Shown here: positions 20,448 through 28,968 of the stretch, piece after piece
How positions within the stretch are numbered: the stretch's first letter is position 1
How the letters are laid out: the number at the start of each line of letters is the position of its first letter
Assembly: GCF_900205755.1 (NCBI RefSeq)
Contig: NZ_OANS01000001.1
Coordinates: 62,001-126,000, forward strand
Direction of reading: 5' to 3'
Length of the DNA: 64,000 bases
Source of the DNA: Polynucleobacter meluiroseus
GTDB lineage: Bacteria > Pseudomonadota > Gammaproteobacteria > Burkholderiales > Burkholderiaceae
Notes under the pieces: model-generated
Databases searched by the model: none
Told to the model about the DNA's origin: nothing
What the model saw: only the letters and a program-made list of their open reading frames with translations
Made by a program: the position numbers and the translations under genes

Positions 20448-20476
20448 AGCTTACCACCTGATAAACTCACTCATCT

Positions 20477-22222
20477 ATGTTAGTAACTAATAAAAACCGC
20501 CTAATCACGATGTTGGGTAATGCACTCCAAGGCATCGCCCAAGAACGTGGCTTGGGAGAGCCTCTAGAGCCCCGCCTTGAGCGACCCAAGGCACTGGATC
20601 ACGGAGATGTTGCCTGTAATGTCGCTCTACAACTATCCAAGGCGTGGAAACTCAATCCTAGAGAGTTGGCACAAGACCTGGTGCAACGTTTGCAGTTGCA
20701 GCCTGAATTTACGGATTTGATCGCCTCTTGCGAAATCGCTGGCCCTGGCTTTATTAATTTCCGTTTCAGTAACGCGGCTAAGGCAATGGTTGTCCAGGAG
20801 ATTCTGACTGCGGGAGCGCAATTTGGTATGTTGGGACAAGGTTCGGGACCGGTAGCGCATGCCATGATTGAATTTGTTTCCGCCAATCCAACTGGACCAT
20901 TGCACGTGGGGCATGGCCGACAGGCTGCTTTGGGGGACGCTCTCGCCAATTTGATCGCCACCCAAGGGATCGCAGTCCATCGTGAGTTTTATTACAACGA
21001 TGCCGGGGTACAGATTGCCAATTTGGCCTTATCCGTTACCGCACGCTTACAGGGTCTTAAGCCGGGTGACGCGGCATGGCCAGAGCAAGCTTATAACGGT
21101 GAATATATTGCCGAGATTGCTACCGCTTTTAAAGCAACAGAGCAATCCAATGTAACGCGTTCTGAAGCAGAGCAACTTGAAGCAGTTCGACAGTTTGCGG
21201 TGGCCTACTTGCGCAATGAACAAGACATTGATCTGAAAATCTTTGGCGTAAAATTTGATTGCTACTACCTCGAGTCTTCCTTGTATACCGACGGCAGTGT
21301 GGCGCAAGTGGTAGAAGATCTCCAAAGTGCTGGCAAGACCTACGAATCCGAAGGCGCTCTTTGGTTAAAGACGACCGACGACGGCGATGATAAGGACCGA
21401 GTCATGCGCAAGTCTGACGGGACTTTTACTTACTTCGTGCCGGATGTCGCATATCACACCAGCAAGTGGCAGCGCGGCTTTGCGAAGGTCATTAATGTGC
21501 AAGGCAGTGATCACCATGGCACGATCGCTAGGGTGCGCTCAGGCCTGCAAGGAGTTGCCCAAAAACGGGGCTGGGACATCCCCAAGACCTACCCTGACTA
21601 CATTTTGCATAAGATGGTCACAGTCATGCGTCATGGCGAGGAAGTCAAAATTTCCAAGCGCGCTGGATCGTATGTCACAGTGCGAGATTTGGTTGAGTGG
21701 TCAGGCGGCACCACTCCAGACATGACTCCTGAGGTGCGAGAGCAGTCATTACAACGGGGCCGTGATGCGGTACGTTTTTTCTTAATCTCTCGCAAAGCGG
21801 ATACCGAGTTTGTGTTTGATGTGGATTTAGCGTTAAAGCAAAATGATGAGAACCCCGTGTTCTACATCCAATATGCACATGCGCGCATTTGCTCGATTCT
21901 GACGCAATGGGGCGGCCAAGTGGCTGACCTTAAATCAGCCGACCTTGGTTTATTACAAAGCAAAGCTTCCGATCATCTGTTGCGGCGTTTAGCTGAGTAT
22001 CCTGAAGTATTGACCAATGCCGCAGAAGACCTTGCGCCCCATGCATTGGCCTTCTATTTACGGGACTTAGCAGGCGACTTCCATACTTTTTACAATGCAG
22101 ATCGGGTTCTCGTGGATGATTTGGCATTGAAATTGGCTCGCCTGGCCTTGTTATCTGCTACTCGCCAAGTGCTTGAAAATGGTTTAAAAGTATTGGGTGT
22201 ATCCGCACCCGCTAAGATGTAA
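20477..22222 (+). CDS. argS: Arginyl-tRNA synthetase
   Basis: A 581-residue class I aminoacyl-tRNA synthetase. The N-terminal Add-1 domain precedes the catalytic core. [22 protein letters not shown] holds the HIGH-type signature as HVGH near residue 143, and the KMSKS-type loop appears as KISKRAGS near residue 393, within the range seen for ArgRS. The C-terminal DALR anticodon-binding domain contains [13 protein letters not shown] and ends normally. The first ATG is used; a downstream ATG at Met12 is the alternative. The gene is followed by the SPOR-domain and dsbA genes after 59 bases and may be cotranscribed with them. Confidence 0.97.
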   Translation: MLVTNKNRLITMLGNALQGIAQERGLGEPLEPRLERPKALDHGDVACNVALQLSKAWKLNPRELAQDLVQRLQLQPEFTDLIASCEIAGPGFINFRFSNAAKAMVVQEILTAGAQFGMLGQGSGPVAHAMIEFVSANPTGPLHVGHGRQAALGDALANLIATQGIAVHREFYYNDAGVQIANLALSVTARLQGLKPGDAAWPEQAYNGEYIAEIATAFKATEQSNVTRSEAEQLEAVRQFAVAYLRNEQDIDLKIFGVKFDCYYLESSLYTDGSVAQVVEDLQSAGKTYESEGALWLKTTDDGDDKDRVMRKSDGTFTYFVPDVAYHTSKWQRGFAKVINVQGSDHHGTIARVRSGLQGVAQKRGWDIPKTYPDYILHKMVTVMRHGEEVKISKRAGSYVTVRDLVEWSGGTTPDMTPEVREQSLQRGRDAVRFFLISRKADTEFVFDVDLALKQNDENPVFYIQYAHARICSILTQWGGQVADLKSADLGLLQSKASDHLLRRLAEYPEVLTNAAEDLAPHALAFYLRDLAGDFHTFYNADRVLVDDLALKLARLALLSATRQVLENGLKVLGVSAPAKM

Positions 22223-22281
22223 GTCATAGGCTGCAGTAAACCGATAAAGTAATGATGTAGGATGGAACAAGGTGATCACAA

Positions 22282-22887
22282 ATGAATCAAAAAAAGGGCT
22301 TCATTCGACGTACTAAGGCATCCAGCCCTGAATACGGCGGAACCATCATCGGCTTTATTGTCGGTTTGGCTGTTGGCTTGGGAGTTGCATTTTTGATCGC
22401 TTTTTATCTTTCTAAGCACACCCCCCAAGAGCGCCCTGGCATGCGCGCGCCGAGTTTTCCATTAACTCTGAAGTCAGCGCCCACTTCAGAGGAAGGTGCA
22501 CCGGCAAGCCCTACGGCACCCTTAGATTTAAATAAACCTTTGCAAGGCAAGCAGGCCGCCACTCCAGTGGCGACAGCCGATCCAATCGGCGAGTTGCTAA
22601 ACGGCAAAAAAGCACCTGAAACTGTCGCGACGCCCGCAGCCAAGGTTGAGGCGGTGTATTTCTTGCAGGTAGGGGCGTTTGCAAAACGCGTTGACGCAGA
22701 TGGACAAAAGGCCAATTTAGCAATTCAGGGAATTCAGTCGCAATTAAGTGAGATATCGAACGACGGCAATACAGTCTGGAGAGTGCGCGTTGGCCCATTT
22801 GACAGTGCCGAAGAAAGCAACCCGATGCGCGATAAGTTAAATGCCATGGGTATCAAACCAACCGTTATTAAAGCGAATAAATCATGA
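22282..22887 (+). CDS. SPOR-domain membrane protein (FtsN-like architecture)
   Basis: A 201-residue bitopic inner-membrane protein. A short basic cytoplasmic N-terminus precedes a hydrophobic helix at about 22-43 (GTIIGFIVGLAVGLGVAFLIAFY). A proline-, alanine- and threonine-rich periplasmic linker runs to about residue 120. The C-terminal SPOR domain (YFLQVGAFAKRVDADGQKANL to the end, with WRVRVGPFDSAEES) binds denuded glycan strands at division sites. FtsN has the same layout but is longer and has essential-segment motifs that I cannot see here, so I leave the gene unnamed. The stop overlaps the dsbA start by four bases. Confidence 0.83.
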   Translation: MNQKKGFIRRTKASSPEYGGTIIGFIVGLAVGLGVAFLIAFYLSKHTPQERPGMRAPSFPLTLKSAPTSEEGAPASPTAPLDLNKPLQGKQAATPVATADPIGELLNGKKAPETVATPAAKVEAVYFLQVGAFAKRVDADGQKANLAIQGIQSQLSEISNDGNTVWRVRVGPFDSAEESNPMRDKLNAMGIKPTVIKANKS

Positions 22888-23540
22888 TTCTGTCCCCTAA
22901 AAAAATTCTCATGAGTTTGGCGGCGCTCGTGCTGTCACTTTCCTTCATGAGCAATATAGCTGCGCAGAGCCCTAAGATTGAAGAAGGTTTCGATTACCGC
23001 GTACTACCCATTCCTCAAGCAGTGGAAACCAAGAACAAGGTGGAGGTGATTGAATTCTTTTGGTATGGTTGCCCGCATTGTTATGACTTTGAACCTGAGC
23101 TGAGCGCATGGGCTAAGCGTCAACCTAAAGATGTGGTTTTTCGTAGAATTCCTGTAGCGTTTCGTGAAGACTTCATGCCTCATAGCCAATTGTTTTATAC
23201 ATTGGAGGCGCTAGGCAAGGGAGATGCCTTGAATGAAAAAGTCATGTACGCCATGCATAAAGAAAACAAACGTTTGCTGACTGAAAATGATATAGCTGAG
23301 TGGGCTGTGTCTCAAGGCATTGATCGCAATACGTTTTTGGCAACCTATCGCTCATTTGCAGTCACCTCTAAAGCCCGAGTAGCAGGCCAATTGGCCGAGG
23401 CATATCGTATTGATGGCGTACCAACAATTGTGATGCAAGGTCGCTACGTAACCTCGCCATCGATTGCTGGAACCAAGGCAAAAGCAATTTTGGTGATGGA
23501 TTATTTAGAGCAAAAGATTCGTAAAGATAAATACAAATAA
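22884..23540 (+). CDS. dsbA: Thiol:disulfide interchange protein DsbA
   Basis: A 218-residue periplasmic oxidase that introduces disulfides into exported proteins. A signal peptide ends near Ala27-Gln28 (SNIAAQ). The thioredoxin-fold active site is Cys63-Pro-His-Cys66 inside FFWYGCPHCYDFEP, the exact DsbA motif. The helical insert follows, and the cis-proline loop is seen as GVPTIVMQGRYVTSP. Full length. It begins within the stop of the SPOR-protein gene (ATGA) and ends 19 bases before the convergent SDR gene. Its membrane partner DsbB is not in the window. Confidence 0.94.
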   Translation: MILSPKKILMSLAALVLSLSFMSNIAAQSPKIEEGFDYRVLPIPQAVETKNKVEVIEFFWYGCPHCYDFEPELSAWAKRQPKDVVFRRIPVAFREDFMPHSQLFYTLEALGKGDALNEKVMYAMHKENKRLLTENDIAEWAVSQGIDRNTFLATYRSFAVTSKARVAGQLAEAYRIDGVPTIVMQGRYVTSPSIAGTKAKAILVMDYLEQKIRKDKYK

Positions 23541-23559
23541 GACCCCCAAGAGCGTTGCC

Positions 23560-24336
23560 TTAAATCTTGACGAAGCGACGTAATATCCAAAAATATATGG
23601 GGTATGGGAGGATTCTGAGAAATTTCATGAATCCTGTAAATCGCTTAGGAAAGTGAATATCGAACTCACCTTGTTCTAGGCCCGCCATAATATCTTTAGC
23701 GGCTTGCTCCGCAGTAATGAGGGCGGGCATCTCAAAATCATTTTGTGCCGTTGCCTCAGTTGCAACAAATCCCGGTGAGATGAGGTGCACACTCACACCT
23801 TGGGGCTGCAAATCGTAATACAGGGTTTCACAGAAATTAATAATTCCGGCTTTGCTTGGGCCGTAAGCAAGCGCTTTTGGTAAGCCACTGTAGCCAGCCA
23901 CGCTACCAATAATGGCTAGATGACCGGTACGATTTTTCAGCATCTCAGGTAGCACTAATGCGACAGCACGCATGGGTCCCAAAAGATTGGCGTCAATGGT
24001 CCTCTCAGCTACCTGAATGTCAAAAGCATCAGCGCGCATTGGAATATACATGCCCGAAACAAACAGGAGTAAATCTAGTCCATCCCAATTTTCTAGAATA
24101 GTTTGGTAGGCAGCCTGCATTTGCTGTGCTTGGGTAACATCGAGAGCAAGCACAAGTGATTGCTCCACCGGATGACTGCTGGCGATGTGAGTAAGTCGCT
24201 CAACTCGACGGCTAGATAGTGCTACCTTTGCGCCAGCTTTGAGGAGGGCTTGGGCACAAGCTTCGCCAATCCCGCTAGAGGCCCCAATCACCCAAACGCG
24301 CTTACCTAGCCAATTGTCTATGCCTGCTTGTTTCAT
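23560..24336 (-). CDS. Short-chain dehydrogenase/reductase at the end of the lipid/oxidative-stress operon
   Basis: A 258-residue classical SDR. The coenzyme loop is GASSGIGEACA near residues 18-28 and the catalytic motif YGPSK near 158-162 with a serine in GSVAGYSGLP upstream. A C-terminal stretch FLRILPYPIYFWILRRFVKI is hydrophobic and aromatic, suggesting membrane association. It overlaps the start side of the CFA-like gene by four bases, as the last gene of the run gpx, FAD oxidoreductase, DUF1365, CFA-like, SDR. Relatives occur in the same neighbourhood in other proteobacteria, but the substrate is unknown; a lipid-derived carbonyl is a guess from context. Confidence 0.82.
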   Translation of the reverse strand: MKQAGIDNWLGKRVWVIGASSGIGEACAQALLKAGAKVALSSRRVERLTHIASSHPVEQSLVLALDVTQAQQMQAAYQTILENWDGLDLLLFVSGMYIPMRADAFDIQVAERTIDANLLGPMRAVALVLPEMLKNRTGHLAIIGSVAGYSGLPKALAYGPSKAGIINFCETLYYDLQPQGVSVHLISPGFVATEATAQNDFEMPALITAEQAAKDIMAGLEQGEFDIHFPKRFTGFMKFLRILPYPIYFWILRRFVKI

Positions 24337-25628
24337 GCTGTGTGCGAATCCTTGGTAGGTGAGGCGGTAGTGTGAGCTAAGGTGAACTGCACGACATCAA
24401 TATTTTTCTCAGCAAATCCTGCGGCGCAATACATCAAGTAGAAATTCCAGAGTCTGATAAAAGTTTGATCAAAACCAAGGTGAGAAATTTCTTGTAGCTT
24501 ACTATTAAAGCGATCGCTCCATAGGCAGAGTGTTTTTGCATAGTCGGAGCCGAAAGCAAAATCTGCCTCTACCCGCAGACCTGCATTGGCCGCTAATTCC
24601 GCAAAACGTTTTTTGGTGGGTAGCATGCCTCCTGGAAAGACATACTGCTGAATAAAGTCAGTACTGTTGCGGTATCGCTCAAATAGATCCTCTGCAATCA
24701 CAATCGTTTGTATGCAAGCTTTACCACCCACCTTTAAGCACTTAGCAATCATCTGGAAATATTCAGGCCAATATTGCTCACCTACTGCTTCAAACATTTC
24801 TACTGAGGCAATCGCGTCAAACTGCTCCGTACAGTCACGATAGTCCTGGAGTCGCACATCAAATCCTGGCAAGTCGGTGCCCGGGGCTTTGATATTTTGG
24901 AGCCTGTTCAGAGTAAATGCTTTTTGCTCTGTTGAGAGGGTGAGTCCAGTAACTTGAAGTTGCTTGCGCAGAGCCTCTTCCATCAATCCGCCCCAACCGC
25001 AGCCAATTTCAAGAAGATGCGCATTCTGCTTCACGTCTAAGGAGTCCAAGATGCGAGCAATTTTGGCTCTTTGAGCATCCGCCAAAGATTGACCTTCTCC
25101 CTCGCTAAACCAAGCGCTCGAGTAGCTCATGGTCGGATCCAACCATAAGGCGTAAAAAGCATTTCCTAAATCGTAATGTGCATGGATATTTTTTCGACTA
25201 CCTGATTTAGAGTTTCCTCTTAACCAATGTTTAAAGCGATAGAAAAGTGAGCCATACCAGCTTCCATAAATCACTTTTTCTAAGATCGTACGATTACGAA
25301 TCGCCAATTCTAGGAGGGCCTTCAGGTTGCTAGTGTTCCAGTCGCCACGAATGTAACTTTCGGCAAAGCCAATATCACCATGCGAAAGCAGTTGCTTAAA
25401 GACAGACCAGTCATGTAATTGGATATCGGCATGCAGAGTGTCATCGAAATTACCAAATTTTTTTACAACACCATTGGGCAGAGTCAGCGTAAGAAAGCCA
25501 CTTTGTAACTTCGAAAGCAGATTTAGTAAGGTTTCAGTAGCGATACGATGTTGATGTGGCTTAGGCTGCTGATTGCGGGGGCGAAAAAAGTTTAAGCGGG
25601 AGAGCAAGGTTTGTCCAGGGCGATTCAT
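24333..25628 (-). CDS. Cyclopropane-fatty-acyl-phospholipid synthase-like methyltransferase with altered active site
   Basis: A 431-residue SAM-dependent enzyme of the CFA synthase family, with an N-terminal lipid-binding region and a C-terminal Rossmann methyltransferase (LLEIGCGWGGL at 205-215). AHYDLGNAFYALWLDPTMSYS aligns with the family's catalytic opening. Where E. coli Cfa has Cys139 and His266, which help hold the bicarbonate needed for catalysis, this protein has Ser171 and Gln307; Glu280 and the tyrosine of SDYAKTL remain. It may methylate an unsaturated acyl chain without closing a ring. Neighbouring genes (DUF1365, FAD oxidoreductase, SDR) overlap it by a few bases at both ends. 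Confidence 0.87.
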   Translation of the reverse strand: MNRPGQTLLSRLNFFRPRNQQPKPHQHRIATETLLNLLSKLQSGFLTLTLPNGVVKKFGNFDDTLHADIQLHDWSVFKQLLSHGDIGFAESYIRGDWNTSNLKALLELAIRNRTILEKVIYGSWYGSLFYRFKHWLRGNSKSGSRKNIHAHYDLGNAFYALWLDPTMSYSSAWFSEGEGQSLADAQRAKIARILDSLDVKQNAHLLEIGCGWGGLMEEALRKQLQVTGLTLSTEQKAFTLNRLQNIKAPGTDLPGFDVRLQDYRDCTEQFDAIASVEMFEAVGEQYWPEYFQMIAKCLKVGGKACIQTIVIAEDLFERYRNSTDFIQQYVFPGGMLPTKKRFAELAANAGLRVEADFAFGSDYAKTLCLWSDRFNSKLQEISHLGFDQTFIRLWNFYLMYCAAGFAEKNIDVVQFTLAHTTASPTKDSHTA

Positions 25629-26410
25629 TGGGTGATTTTAAGTTCAGGTGGGGTGGGCTTTGTATGAAAGGGCACGCCTTTTAGCCAAAGTTTTAATGCT
25701 TGCCAGTGTATTCGTCCAATGACTCCTACACTCATTAAGGGGTAGCGTATAAAAGCCGCATACAAGGCCCTTTTGGTAAGTGGTTCACTAACGCCGCTGA
25801 TGCTGGTATTGATCAGCGGCAAACCCTCTTTGTGAAGCTCAATACGACAGACAGAGTTTCTGAGGGAGAGGCTGTCTTGGGGGAAGAGAAAGCGGAAATG
25901 GTATTCACCACTCACATCGCAAAATGGAGAGACATGAAATACTTTAGCGCTTGTAAACGTCTCACCCGATCGTAAATGATCGCCATTCTCTTTGTGGAGT
26001 AAATAGCAGTGACGCTCACCAAAGGTATTGTTAACCTCGGCAAGAACTGCTTGTACTTGTCCATTAGCGCGGGTACAAATCCAAAAACTCACTGGGTTAA
26101 AAACGTAGCCTAAAACACGGGGAAAAGTTTGGAGCCAAATCTCACCATCGACCTGGGTGATTTGGTAGTCTCGCAAGACCTGCTCAAGCCACTCTAAGCT
26201 ATCTGCATTACCGACACCATGATCTTTGTCGAGGAAGGAGAATAGGCTAAAGCGATTATCGCCAAGACCATTTTTTTGGAGTAATTGGGGATTGGCTTTT
26301 CTGGAGCGCATTGGAATCGAGAGCGTAAAAACTCCGTAGCCAAACGCATTCTTTGCGGGACGGAAACGGCGGTGCCGCACTACCCCAAAGTTAATCGTTG
26401 CTTGGTTCAT
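25625..26410 (-). CDS. DUF1365 family protein
   Basis: A 261-residue protein of the DUF1365 family. VRHRRFRPAKNAFGYGVFTLSIPM near the N-terminus and VLGYVFNPVSFWICTRANG in the middle, followed by AEVNNTFGERHCYLL, are the conserved blocks. The C-terminal LMSVGVIGRIHWQALKLWLKG is also typical. Function is not established. In many bacteria this gene sits between an FAD-dependent amine-oxidase-like gene and a CFA-synthase-like gene, exactly as here, so a step in fatty-acid modification is the common inference. It overlaps the next gene by four bases (ATGA). Confidence 0.86.
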   Translation of the reverse strand: MNQATINFGVVRHRRFRPAKNAFGYGVFTLSIPMRSRKANPQLLQKNGLGDNRFSLFSFLDKDHGVGNADSLEWLEQVLRDYQITQVDGEIWLQTFPRVLGYVFNPVSFWICTRANGQVQAVLAEVNNTFGERHCYLLHKENGDHLRSGETFTSAKVFHVSPFCDVSGEYHFRFLFPQDSLSLRNSVCRIELHKEGLPLINTSISGVSEPLTKRALYAAFIRYPLMSVGVIGRIHWQALKLWLKGVPFHTKPTPPELKITQ

Positions 26411-26423
26411 ACGCTGGATTCAT

Positions 26424-27812
26424 TTAGCGGGTGTTTTGAATGGAATTGGATTCAATAGGAGGGTGAATACTTTCCAGGAGATCTTTCGCAACCAATTCGC
26501 CCGAACGCAAGCCATCCTCATGAAAGCCAAAACCGGTCCAAGCGCCACAATACCAAATCGAGGAATTTCCCTGAATGAGCGGCAACTCTTTTTGAGCCTG
26601 AATCGCCCTCATGTCAAATACGGGATGAGAGTAACGAATTTCCTGATGAGTCAGCAGGGGGTCGGGGCTGGTCAAGGGATTTAAGCTGACAATAATTGGC
26701 GTTTTCTTCCACTCGACTGGCAATGGCTGAAGTCGATTAATGAGATAGTTAACACTGACGTGCTGCTGCGCATTTGGTAACGCCCCTGATTTGGCGGTGT
26801 AGTTCCAAGCCGCCCAGCAGCGCTCTGTTTCTGGCAAGAAGCGTTTATCTGTGTGCAATATGGCACGATTCTTTTGATAAGGAATGGCTGCCAGGATATT
26901 GCGAGCATCTTGCTCAATGCCGTGCAATAAATTCAGGGCTTGATCGCTATGACAGGCCATGACGACTTCATCAAACCAAGTTGAACCGCTGGGACAAATC
27001 ACCTCAACTGGCAACTTTCCGTCTGGGCTGGCATTCACACGAACAACCGCCTCACGTATAAACTGCACTTGATGAAGCTCTAACGCGGCTACAAGGCGCT
27101 TTACATATTCGCGCGAGCCACCAGTTACGGTAAGCCACTGAGGGCGATTCTGAATTTGTAACAAGCCGTGGTTGTGACAAAAACGCACCATGGTTTTAAT
27201 TGGAAATTCCAGCATTTGTTCAACTGAGCAAGACCAGATGGCACCGATCATGGGAAGAAAATAATTTTCCCGAAAGCTTTTGCTAAAGCGGTGACGATTG
27301 AGAAAGTCCGCAATACTCTCATCAGGTTCGCTGTATTCGTGTGCAGAATGCATCTGCTGTTCTGCTAATTTGGTAGCGAGACGATTAAAGCGCAAGATGT
27401 CATAAGCCATTCTCCAAAACGAGAGTGACAGCAGGTTAGATCTTTGACCAAAAAAAGAATTGAGATCGTTACCTGCCCACTCAATATTTTGATGTCGATG
27501 AGCCTTTTCGCTGTTATCGATTGATACTGAGAATGACATCTCTGAAGGCGAGATGGGTACGCGCAATTCGGTAAAGAGTCGAACTAAATGGGGGTAGGTC
27601 CTGCGATTAAATACCAAGAAGCCGGTATCCACTCCATGCGTGATTAGGCCGTGAGACGTTTGTAGAGAAAGGTCCACGGTATTGCTGTGACCGCCGATAT
27701 GGTCGCCGCCCTCAAAAACAGTAATTTCAACATTTGGATCTTGTCGCAGGGCATAGGCGCAACCTAAGCCAGAAATTCCTGCGCCAATAATGGCAATCTT
27801 TTTCTTAAGCAC
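26424..27812 (-). CDS. NAD(P)/FAD-dependent oxidoreductase, amine-oxidase-like
   Basis: A 462-residue flavoprotein starting at GTG. The dinucleotide-binding motif IGAGISGLGCAYAL is at 9-22, followed by the VFEGGDHIGGHSNTVD block that contacts FAD. A C-terminal WYCGAWTGFGFHEDGLRSG carries the second flavin contact region seen in amine oxidases and phytoene desaturases. The start overlaps the stop of the upstream gpx gene by one base (TAGTG). Relatives adjoining DUF1365 and CFA-like genes include the flavoprotein implicated in furan fatty acid formation in Rhodobacter, but similarity to that enzyme is inferred from context only. Confidence 0.87.
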   Translation of the reverse strand: MLKKKIAIIGAGISGLGCAYALRQDPNVEITVFEGGDHIGGHSNTVDLSLQTSHGLITHGVDTGFLVFNRRTYPHLVRLFTELRVPISPSEMSFSVSIDNSEKAHRHQNIEWAGNDLNSFFGQRSNLLSLSFWRMAYDILRFNRLATKLAEQQMHSAHEYSEPDESIADFLNRHRFSKSFRENYFLPMIGAIWSCSVEQMLEFPIKTMVRFCHNHGLLQIQNRPQWLTVTGGSREYVKRLVAALELHQVQFIREAVVRVNASPDGKLPVEVICPSGSTWFDEVVMACHSDQALNLLHGIEQDARNILAAIPYQKNRAILHTDKRFLPETERCWAAWNYTAKSGALPNAQQHVSVNYLINRLQPLPVEWKKTPIIVSLNPLTSPDPLLTHQEIRYSHPVFDMRAIQAQKELPLIQGNSSIWYCGAWTGFGFHEDGLRSGELVAKDLLESIHPPIESNSIQNTR

Positions 27813-28387
27813 TAAATTTTCTCTCCTAAGAGTTTTTCAATCTCAGAGGTAATGCTGCTACTCGTAGGCTTGGTCATGCTGCCGAAAGAGTCGACGACAT
27901 TCCCGTTGCGATCAATGAGGTATTTATAAAAGTTCCATTTGGGGCTTGTGCCAGTTTTAGCAATAAGCATCTTAAATAATGGATTCGGATTGCTCCCGCT
28001 CACAACACTTTTGGCAAACATCGGAAACTTGACGTCATAGGTGTTTTTACAAAACTCCGCAATCTCTTTGTTTGTGCCGGGTTCTTGTTGCCCAAAATCA
28101 TTGGAGGGAAAGCCCAGGACAACTAGCCCTTGGGCCTTGTACTTGGCATAAAGAGCCTCTAAACCTTCATATTGCGTGGTGAAACCGCAATAACTGGCGG
28201 TATTGACTACCAAGACCACCTTACCTTGGTATTGACACAGATTTTGTGGGGCTTCGTCTTGCAGACGGGGAAAGGTGTGTGAAAGCAGGGGGCTGCAAGT
28301 AGCAGGCGTAGGCCCTGCGGCAGTAGCAGATTGAATGAGGGGCGTAAACGCCAAAACTAGTAGCCACTTCATCAAAATACGAAACAT
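27812..28387 (-). CDS. Glutathione peroxidase family protein, exported
   Basis: A 191-residue thiol peroxidase. An N-terminal segment, KWLLVLAFTPLIQSATAA, is a clear signal peptide, so the enzyme likely acts in the periplasm, unlike the cytosolic E. coli BtuE. The catalytic block NTASYCGFTTQYEGLE contains the peroxidatic cysteine in place of selenocysteine. The glutamine of FPSNDFGQQEPG and the tryptophan-asparagine of KWNFYKYL complete the catalytic set. It is the first gene of the five-gene minus-strand run and probably removes lipid or hydrogen peroxides, using a thioredoxin-like donor. Its start is 92 bases from the divergent rfaE2 gene. Confidence 0.88.
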   Translation of the reverse strand: MFRILMKWLLVLAFTPLIQSATAAGPTPATCSPLLSHTFPRLQDEAPQNLCQYQGKVVLVVNTASYCGFTTQYEGLEALYAKYKAQGLVVLGFPSNDFGQQEPGTNKEIAEFCKNTYDVKFPMFAKSVVSGSNPNPLFKMLIAKTGTSPKWNFYKYLIDRNGNVVDSFGSMTKPTSSSITSEIEKLLGEKI

Positions 28388-28479
28388 GTTGCACCTTTTT
28401 TGGGGTATTTGGGTAAGCCAAGTCTAAGACATTCTGGCGTTTCTCGTTGGACATCACGCAATACTATTAATATTGTGTC

Positions 28480-28968
28480 ATGACCCCAATACCAGCTCCT
28501 TCGTTTGATTCTAAAGTGTGCTCACCTGCAGATTTAACTGCCCGTATAGCGCAGCTACCAAGGCCTCTAGTCTTTACTAATGGCGTATTCGATATCCTGC
28601 ATCGTGGCCATGCAAGCTACCTAGATCAAGCTCGCCAGCTAGGCGCAAGTTTGGTGGTGGGAGTAAATTCTGACGCGTCCGTGAAAATGCTGGGTAAAGG
28701 GGCTGATCGGCCGATCAACTCTGAGGCAGACCGCCAAGCATTATTAGCGGCATTGGCTAGCGTGGATTTAGTGACCTTATTTACCGAACAAACCCCAGTT
28801 CAATTGATCGAGCAGGTTCGCCCGGATATTTACGTCAAGGGTGGCGATTATGAAATCGATACCTTGCCAGAGGCCCATTTAGTAAAAACCTGGGGTGGTA
28901 AGACCGTTGCCATCCCGTTTTTATATGAGCGCTCTACCAGCACCTTGTTGGGCAAGATCCGCTCTTAA
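28480..28968 (+). CDS. rfaE2: D-glycero-beta-D-manno-heptose 1-phosphate adenylyltransferase
   Basis: A 162-residue enzyme equal to the C-terminal half of E. coli HldE. It activates heptose-1-phosphate to ADP-heptose for the lipopolysaccharide inner core. FTNGVFDILHRGHASYL carries the nucleotidyltransferase HxGH motif, and IYVKGGDYEIDTLPE plus the terminal YERSTSTLLGKI are conserved blocks. The kinase half (rfaE1) is not adjacent. Its last four bases overlap those of the convergent coaX gene. An AT-rich inverted repeat, CAATA at 28459 and TATTG at 28471, lies directly before the start codon. Confidence 0.93.
   Translation: MTPIPAPSFDSKVCSPADLTARIAQLPRPLVFTNGVFDILHRGHASYLDQARQLGASLVVGVNSDASVKMLGKGADRPINSEADRQALLAALASVDLVTLFTEQTPVQLIEQVRPDIYVKGGDYEIDTLPEAHLVKTWGGKTVAIPFLYERSTSTLLGKIRS

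Noticed and set aside
28459..28475. CAATA/TATTG inverted repeat as an operator for rfaE2
   Set aside because: It is short, AT-rich and imperfect, so chance is the likelier explanation; mentioned only in the gene entry.
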